From CAZOIA01 sp964579675 (GTDB lineage Bacteria; Planctomycetota; Phycisphaerae; UBA1845; PWPN01), in contig CAZOIA010000009.1 in NCBI GenBank assembly GCA_964579675.1, forward strand, positions 1 to 54,108: 54,108 nt of DNA, written 5' to 3'. Shown here piece by piece: positions 50,663 to 54,108 of this stretch. A model generated the notes under the pieces. It was not told where the DNA came from, did no database searches, and saw only the letters and a program-made list of their open reading frames with translations. How positions within the stretch are numbered: position 1 is the stretch's first letter; each line of letters opens with the position of its first letter. The translations under genes and the position numbers were made by a program.

Positions 50663-51835
50663 TCAGGCCGGCTCGGGTGCCGCCGGCCGCAACGGCCGGG
50701 CGACGCAGCGCAGGATCCGCACGACGTGGGCGACCAGGGTCCATCCGGGGTGCCGCCGGTGGTACAACTGGGCCAGGTGGCCACGACCTGGAAAAAGGAC
50801 TGCTTTAAGATAACCGAGCCGGAACCGCAGGCCGGGCGTGCACACGACGTTGACCAGCAACGCCGCGGCAGGATGGTCGGCATCCCGGGGGGCCTGAGAT
50901 AGCGCGAGCCTGTCCAGGAAGCCGGCGGGCTGACTCACCGAGCTGATGACGGGCATCAGGGCTGATGTCGGCCGACCGAAGACCTCCGAGACCCTCTCCA
51001 ACGCACGCTGCACCGGCAGGGCGACGTTCCACCGCCGACATTTGGAGGCCAACGCGCCCGTGTCGATCTGCTCGCCGAACCGGTCCGTCCACAGCTTGAG
51101 GTCATAGAGCCATTTCAACTCGCCCAGCCCGTGGCAGGCCGCGTGCACCGCAAGATGGATCAGCATGTCCTGAGCGCCGGGGATCGCGACGGGCAGGTCA
51201 CCGTACATGACCCGTTGCGGCTTATCCCAGAGGGCATCGTCAGGTACGGTCCGTGCGTAGCGCAGGGGCCGGAACGGTCGGCCGTGCAGGTCGATCTTGA
51301 CCGGGGGTCTGTGCGGGGTGAAATACTCGCGCTCGTAGTGGTAGCGAGGATAGAAGTTCTCCTGCAGGAGATCGGGCCCGCGCGAGCAGCCGCACGCCGT
51401 CAGCACACCGTCCGCCCGATCCGCATCGCAGGGGCGGATCAGGACGTCGAGGTCTACCATGGCCCGCGCTCCGGGGTCGTCGTAGAGGACGGTGTTGAGG
51501 GCGGCCCCCTTGAGCAGGAGGAAGGGCACGTTCTCGGTTTGCAGCCGGGCGAGGACGGGCGCGGTTCTCGAGACGTTGTAGGCGTTGGCGGCGACGAGGT
51601 GCTCCCTGTAGGCGTCAAGTTGCATGGCGGCCGAGCCAGGCACGTCCAGCCCCTGCGAGCGAAGGGCCCGGATCAGTGCGCCGCCGACCTCAGACCGGCA
51701 CGCCTCTGAGACCACGTACTCCCACAGCCCCTCCTGTTCGATCCCTTGAACTGCTTCGCGAGTGTCGCCGGACAGGCATCGTGCGATGAGCGAGCCGGCA
51801 CGCTTTAGAGCAGGTGTTCGGGTGCGATCCTGCAT
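50663..51835 (-). CDS. Nucleotidyltransferase family protein (NTP_transf_5 type)
   Basis: 390 residues, last gene of the minus-strand cassette. The core motif is VPFLLLKGAALNTVLYDDPG then ARAMVDLDVLIRPCDADRAD; the Asp pair at 128 and 130 (DxD) would hold the metal, with Lys109-Gly110 in the KG motif. This is the profile of the uncharacterised nucleotidyltransferase family often beside PqqD-like and HPr-kinase-like genes. The middle has VKIDLHGRPFRPLRYARTVP and PGAQDMLIHLAVHAACHGLG, and the tail is basic. The acceptor is unknown: it may modify a peptide, sugar or protein (inference). It starts 1 base after the kinase-like stop, so translation is coupled. Confidence 0.83.
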   Translation of the reverse strand: MQDRTRTPALKRAGSLIARCLSGDTREAVQGIEQEGLWEYVVSEACRSEVGGALIRALRSQGLDVPGSAAMQLDAYREHLVAANAYNVSRTAPVLARLQTENVPFLLLKGAALNTVLYDDPGARAMVDLDVLIRPCDADRADGVLTACGCSRGPDLLQENFYPRYHYEREYFTPHRPPVKIDLHGRPFRPLRYARTVPDDALWDKPQRVMYGDLPVAIPGAQDMLIHLAVHAACHGLGELKWLYDLKLWTDRFGEQIDTGALASKCRRWNVALPVQRALERVSEVFGRPTSALMPVISSVSQPAGFLDRLALSQAPRDADHPAAALLVNVVCTPGLRFRLGYLKAVLFPGRGHLAQLYHRRHPGWTLVAHVVRILRCVARPLRPAAPEPA

Positions 51836-51836
51836 G

Positions 51837-52796
51837 TCAACCCTCGCCCGAATCTCTTCGCTGGAGGCAGGCTTCGACCAGCTCGCATGATTTCACGAGA
51901 TCCCCGGTGCGCAGCCGATAGCAACGCGCCTTGCTCACGACGCCGGCGAGCAGATCGAGCCCGCGGGTGCGGAACCTGGGAAAGCTGAAGGAGACGCGGA
52001 GAAGCTCAAAGACGGCCCGGGCCCGGGACATCGGCTCGATGGCCGGCGGGGCGTCGCCGCCGTAGTCCGGAAAGACCACCAGACCCACGGGACAGGGATC
52101 GGCAACCGCATCGCGGCGGACCCGGAGCGGATTGATAAAAGCCACCCGGCCCTTTTCACCTTTGAGATAGGACTCACGAGTATTCAACGGGAGCCCCATT
52201 CGCGCGAGCGTGTCGAACGAGCCGGCCTTGACGCACAAAGCCTTTGGGTAGGGCTGCAGGCAAAGGGTGAAAGGGTCGATCAGGGCGAACTCGTCGGACA
52301 GGTAGGACCAACCTCGGGTGAGGAGGCCCGCGGCCAGGGTCGTCTTTCCGCGGCCGCACGGGGCCGGAAGAATGATGCCGACTCCATGGCGGGACATCAC
52401 GGACGCGTGAATCTGAAAACACACCGGCAGGTATCGGGAGACCAGGATATTCAGCGCCCACTCAACGTGGGGCAGCACGGAACGGGGGTGCCGGACCGTG
52501 AACAGCTCTTCGCCGTTGCCCCGGATGTGGTAGTACCGGCGCAAGCTTCGCGGCGATCGTTTTGCGATCACCTCGATGCGGAACTCGCCGCGGGCGGGCG
52601 CGTGGACCCGGTAGGGCTCGTACAGCTCATGAAAGGCCCTCTCGACCTCGACCAGATCCGAGCGGACACTGACCGACACGGGGCCTATCCGGTAGTGGGG
52701 CAGCTCTCGGCCCCGCAGGCGGGCCCCGCTGCTGGCCGCCGCCTGCTTGCCGGTCGGCGGCTCAAGACGGGTCGGAATTGCAGCAAGTTGCGTCAT
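51837..52796 (-). CDS. HPr kinase-like P-loop protein (HprK-related kinase A type)
   Basis: 319 residues. The core aligns with HPr(Ser) kinase/phosphorylase. RHGVGIILPAPCGRGKTTLA (about 136-155) matches the HprK block in which a His-Gly-Val strand leads to the P-loop, with Lys151 and Thr152 as the nucleotide-binding residues; the usual first Gly of the loop is Ala. GWSYLSDEFALIDPFTLCLQ is the equivalent of the HprK Asp-Asp segment, with Asp168-Glu169. It lacks the HprK N-terminal domain. The gene overlaps the PqqD-like gene by 35 bases and abuts the nucleotidyltransferase gene by one. That set is the arrangement I recall as the HprK-related kinase A system, with no known substrate. Confidence 0.85.
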   Translation of the reverse strand: MTQLAAIPTRLEPPTGKQAAASSGARLRGRELPHYRIGPVSVSVRSDLVEVERAFHELYEPYRVHAPARGEFRIEVIAKRSPRSLRRYYHIRGNGEELFTVRHPRSVLPHVEWALNILVSRYLPVCFQIHASVMSRHGVGIILPAPCGRGKTTLAAGLLTRGWSYLSDEFALIDPFTLCLQPYPKALCVKAGSFDTLARMGLPLNTRESYLKGEKGRVAFINPLRVRRDAVADPCPVGLVVFPDYGGDAPPAIEPMSRARAVFELLRVSFSFPRFRTRGLDLLAGVVSKARCYRLRTGDLVKSCELVEACLQRRDSGEG

Positions 52797-53139
52797 GAGT
52801 GTCCAGGCAACCGGAATCGATCAAGCCGTTGTCGGCCAGTTCGGCCAGCGTCCGGCGAACGTCGCCAAGTACCCTCGGATCGGGGGCTCGCTCTTGCCCG
52901 CCGGAGTCTTGTCCTTCGCAGCCCGTCTCGTAGGCGGCAGCCACCGCGTCGGCGATGTCCTGCACGCGGCGGCGACCGTCACAACGAGCCCAGATGAAAT
53001 ACGCCGTCTGGTTAAGGTAGTGCAGAGTATGATGGGCGGGGTCGTAGAGGACCGCTTCGTCATCGAGCGGGCGACAACGGAGTCCGTCGCGCCGGCAAGG
53101 CACGTCGTTCAAACGAGTGATCGCACACTGGCTGAGCAT
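52762..53139 (-). CDS. PqqD family peptide chaperone-like protein
   Basis: 125 residues. The fold signature is CRPLDDEAVLYDPAHHTLHY then LNQTAYFIWARCDGRRRVQD and IADAVAAAYETG, the compact PqqD domain that holds leader peptides for radical-SAM or other modifying enzymes. An acidic linker (GCEGQDSGGQERAPDPRV) separates it from a final helix (VRRTLAELADNGLI). It overlaps the kinase-like gene and lies 42 bases downstream of the small RRGFL peptide gene on the same strand. Here it may present that peptide to the kinase or nucleotidyltransferase (inference). No radical-SAM gene is nearby. Confidence 0.85.
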   Translation of the reverse strand: MLSQCAITRLNDVPCRRDGLRCRPLDDEAVLYDPAHHTLHYLNQTAYFIWARCDGRRRVQDIADAVAAAYETGCEGQDSGGQERAPDPRVLGDVRRTLAELADNGLIDSGCLDTHDATCCNSDPS

Positions 53140-53181
53140 CTGACTGGACGTTCCCTGGACTTACCCCGGCCGATCTGGTGC

Positions 53182-53397
53182 TCATGAAACTCCAGTCACA
53201 CCAGTGGCGGCACAGGCGGGCTTGGGTTTCAACAACAACACCGCCGGGGCGACGTAAGCAAGTTTCCGCGCGGAATGACCGAGGAATCCTCGACGCGTCC
53301 CGGAGGGGCACTCGTCCTCCGCGGCCGAATGCCGGGGTTGGTCCTGAGCTTCAGCTCGTGGGGGCACGCCGCCCGATAATTCGTGCTCGTTGTCCAT
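53182..53397 (-). CDS. Small Tat-signal-like peptide, candidate substrate of the PqqD/HprK cassette
   Basis: 71 residues from the ATG at 53397, with GAGG 2 bases upstream (short spacing); a GTG at 53460 gives 21 more. After a polar, charged first half, the peptide reads TRRGFLGHSARKLAYVAPAV then LLLKPKPACAATG. That is a twin-arginine FL segment, a KLAYVAPAVLLL hydrophobic run and a short Cys-containing tail. It resembles the small RRxFL...KYxAPxxxxL peptides found next to PqqD-like proteins elsewhere. Because it heads an operon with a peptide chaperone and two possible modifying enzymes, I call it a candidate precursor. A simple exported protein of unknown role is the alternative. Confidence 0.6.
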   Translation of the reverse strand: MDNEHELSGGVPPRAEAQDQPRHSAAEDECPSGTRRGFLGHSARKLAYVAPAVLLLKPKPACAATGVTGVS

Positions 53398-53538
53398 TTC
53401 CTCGTGCTTTGCCCGCAGCGACACGGTCCCTCGCTTCCGGTCTGCCCTCGGCGCAGTCACCCGGCGCCAAGGTTATCGGCCACTTGAGGGGCACGGTGGA
53501 GTTAGAGGGCGGGGTAATGGGGACGTTGGGTTATCGGA

Positions 53539-54075
53539 CTACTTAATGATCTCCAGGATGCGTTTGAAGGTGTCCGTGCCGGCTTGGCCGAGCATCTCCA
53601 ACGTGACGCTTTCGGTGGTGGTCACAATCGCGCCGGCCCGGCGCATCCGCGCAATGGCGGTATCGCGGTCGAGCGGCCGGCGGGAACCTGTTGCATCTGC
53701 ACAGAGGTAAGGGGTGTACCCGAGACGGAGAAGATCGAGCACGCTCTGCAGGACACAGACGTGGGCTTCGATGCCGACCACGATGACGTGCGGCCTGTCC
53801 CGCTCGCAAAGGCACTCGACGACCGCTTCGACGCACGAACTGAACCGCGTCTTGGTGATGATCTCAGTGTCACCCAGGCATTGCCTGAGCGTCGCGCAGG
53901 TGGGCCCCAACCCGTCCGGATACTGCTCGGTCACGACGATCGGCAATTCGAGCACGTGGGCCGCCTCGATCATCCGGCGGCAGGCTTCGACACATTGATC
54001 GGCGTGGTGTATGGCCGGCAGCAGACGGTCCTGCATATCGACCACGAGCAGGATAGCGGTTTCCGGCTGGATCAT
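53539..54075 (-). CDS. Isochorismatase-family cysteine hydrolase
   Basis: 178 residues from the ATG at 54075; a TTG at 54093 is also possible, and the frame stays open to the window edge, so the true start may lie outside. The catalytic triad is visible. Asp lies in ILLVVDMQDRLLPAI, Lys in EIITKTRFSSCVEA, and the nucleophile Cys in VVGIEAHVCVLQSVLDLL. The family includes nicotinamidases, N-carbamoylsarcosine amidases and isochorismatase-like hydrolases. Its size matches the small single-domain YcaC-like members, so hydrolysis of a small amide is most likely; substrate is unknown. It is separated by about 140 bases from the peptide gene and may be part of the same transcription unit. Confidence 0.88.
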   Translation of the reverse strand: MIQPETAILLVVDMQDRLLPAIHHADQCVEACRRMIEAAHVLELPIVVTEQYPDGLGPTCATLRQCLGDTEIITKTRFSSCVEAVVECLCERDRPHVIVVGIEAHVCVLQSVLDLLRLGYTPYLCADATGSRRPLDRDTAIARMRRAGAIVTTTESVTLEMLGQAGTDTFKRILEIIK

Positions 54076-54108
54076 GGGCAAAGCGTCGGGCAAGTCCGGC
54101 CTCCCGGG

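Overview
The window looks like a piece of a high-GC Planctomycetota genome, perhaps a relative of the Phycisphaerae (inference). Supporting signs are paired sulfatases, many secreted beta-propeller glycosidase-like proteins, a pseudopilin of the kind planctomycetes carry in numbers, and a dockerin-like tail with the planctomycete-style motif DFGLFQRCLSGPG. Palindromic and simple-sequence intergenic repeats also occur, which I associate with planctomycete and verrucomicrobial genomes. Genes fill most of the window and there is one tRNA. No CRISPR array, IS element or complete phage was seen.

Layout. 1-6395 (minus): a peptide/oligosaccharide ABC importer locus in two tandem sets (binding protein-permease B-permease C-binding protein-permease B, running off the window edge). 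6580-10507 (minus): Gfo/Idh/MocA oxidoreductase, an unknown protein, an Rnk-like elongation-factor-fold regulator and tyrosyl-tRNA synthetase, with a Nudix hydrolase divergent at 10609. 11032-12851: an AT-richer segment with an N-acetyl-sugar amidotransferase, bounded by the Nudix 3' end and a diverged second copy of that 3' end. 12927-39880: a large carbohydrate region with secreted glycosidase-like propellers, a sialidase-like protein, a sialate O-acetylesterase-like esterase, a GH94 phosphorylase and two sulfatases. It also holds a Na+/solute symporter, an Nramp-fold transporter lacking its metal motifs, two URO-D-family proteins, an HpcH/HpaI aldolase, a D-2-hydroxyacid dehydrogenase and a GntR/FCD regulator with a near-consensus promoter. 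39881-40415: repeats and tRNA-Leu(CAG). 40516-45541: sulfotransferase, polysaccharide deacetylase and a 1063-residue secreted protein with 14 FG-GAP blades plus a dockerin-like tail. 46004-54108: a fused molybdenum hydroxylase, CMP-nonulosonate genes (NeuA-like, NeuB-like), a four-gene peptide-modification-like cassette and an isochorismatase-family hydrolase.

How the parts may work together (inference). Secreted esterases, sulfatases and glycosidases would strip a decorated, sulfated glycan; the ABC, SSS and Nramp-fold transporters would import fragments; and the phosphorylase, aldolase and dehydrogenases would feed central metabolism. The right end instead makes surface sugars and carries the most intriguing cassette. 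It encodes a 71-residue peptide with a Tat-like RRGFL segment, a PqqD-like peptide chaperone, an HPr-kinase-like P-loop protein and a nucleotidyltransferase, all on one strand. It resembles a peptide-modifying system without a known product. Two gene remnants, a dihydroorotate dehydrogenase C-terminus and a Nudix C-terminus, record past rearrangements.
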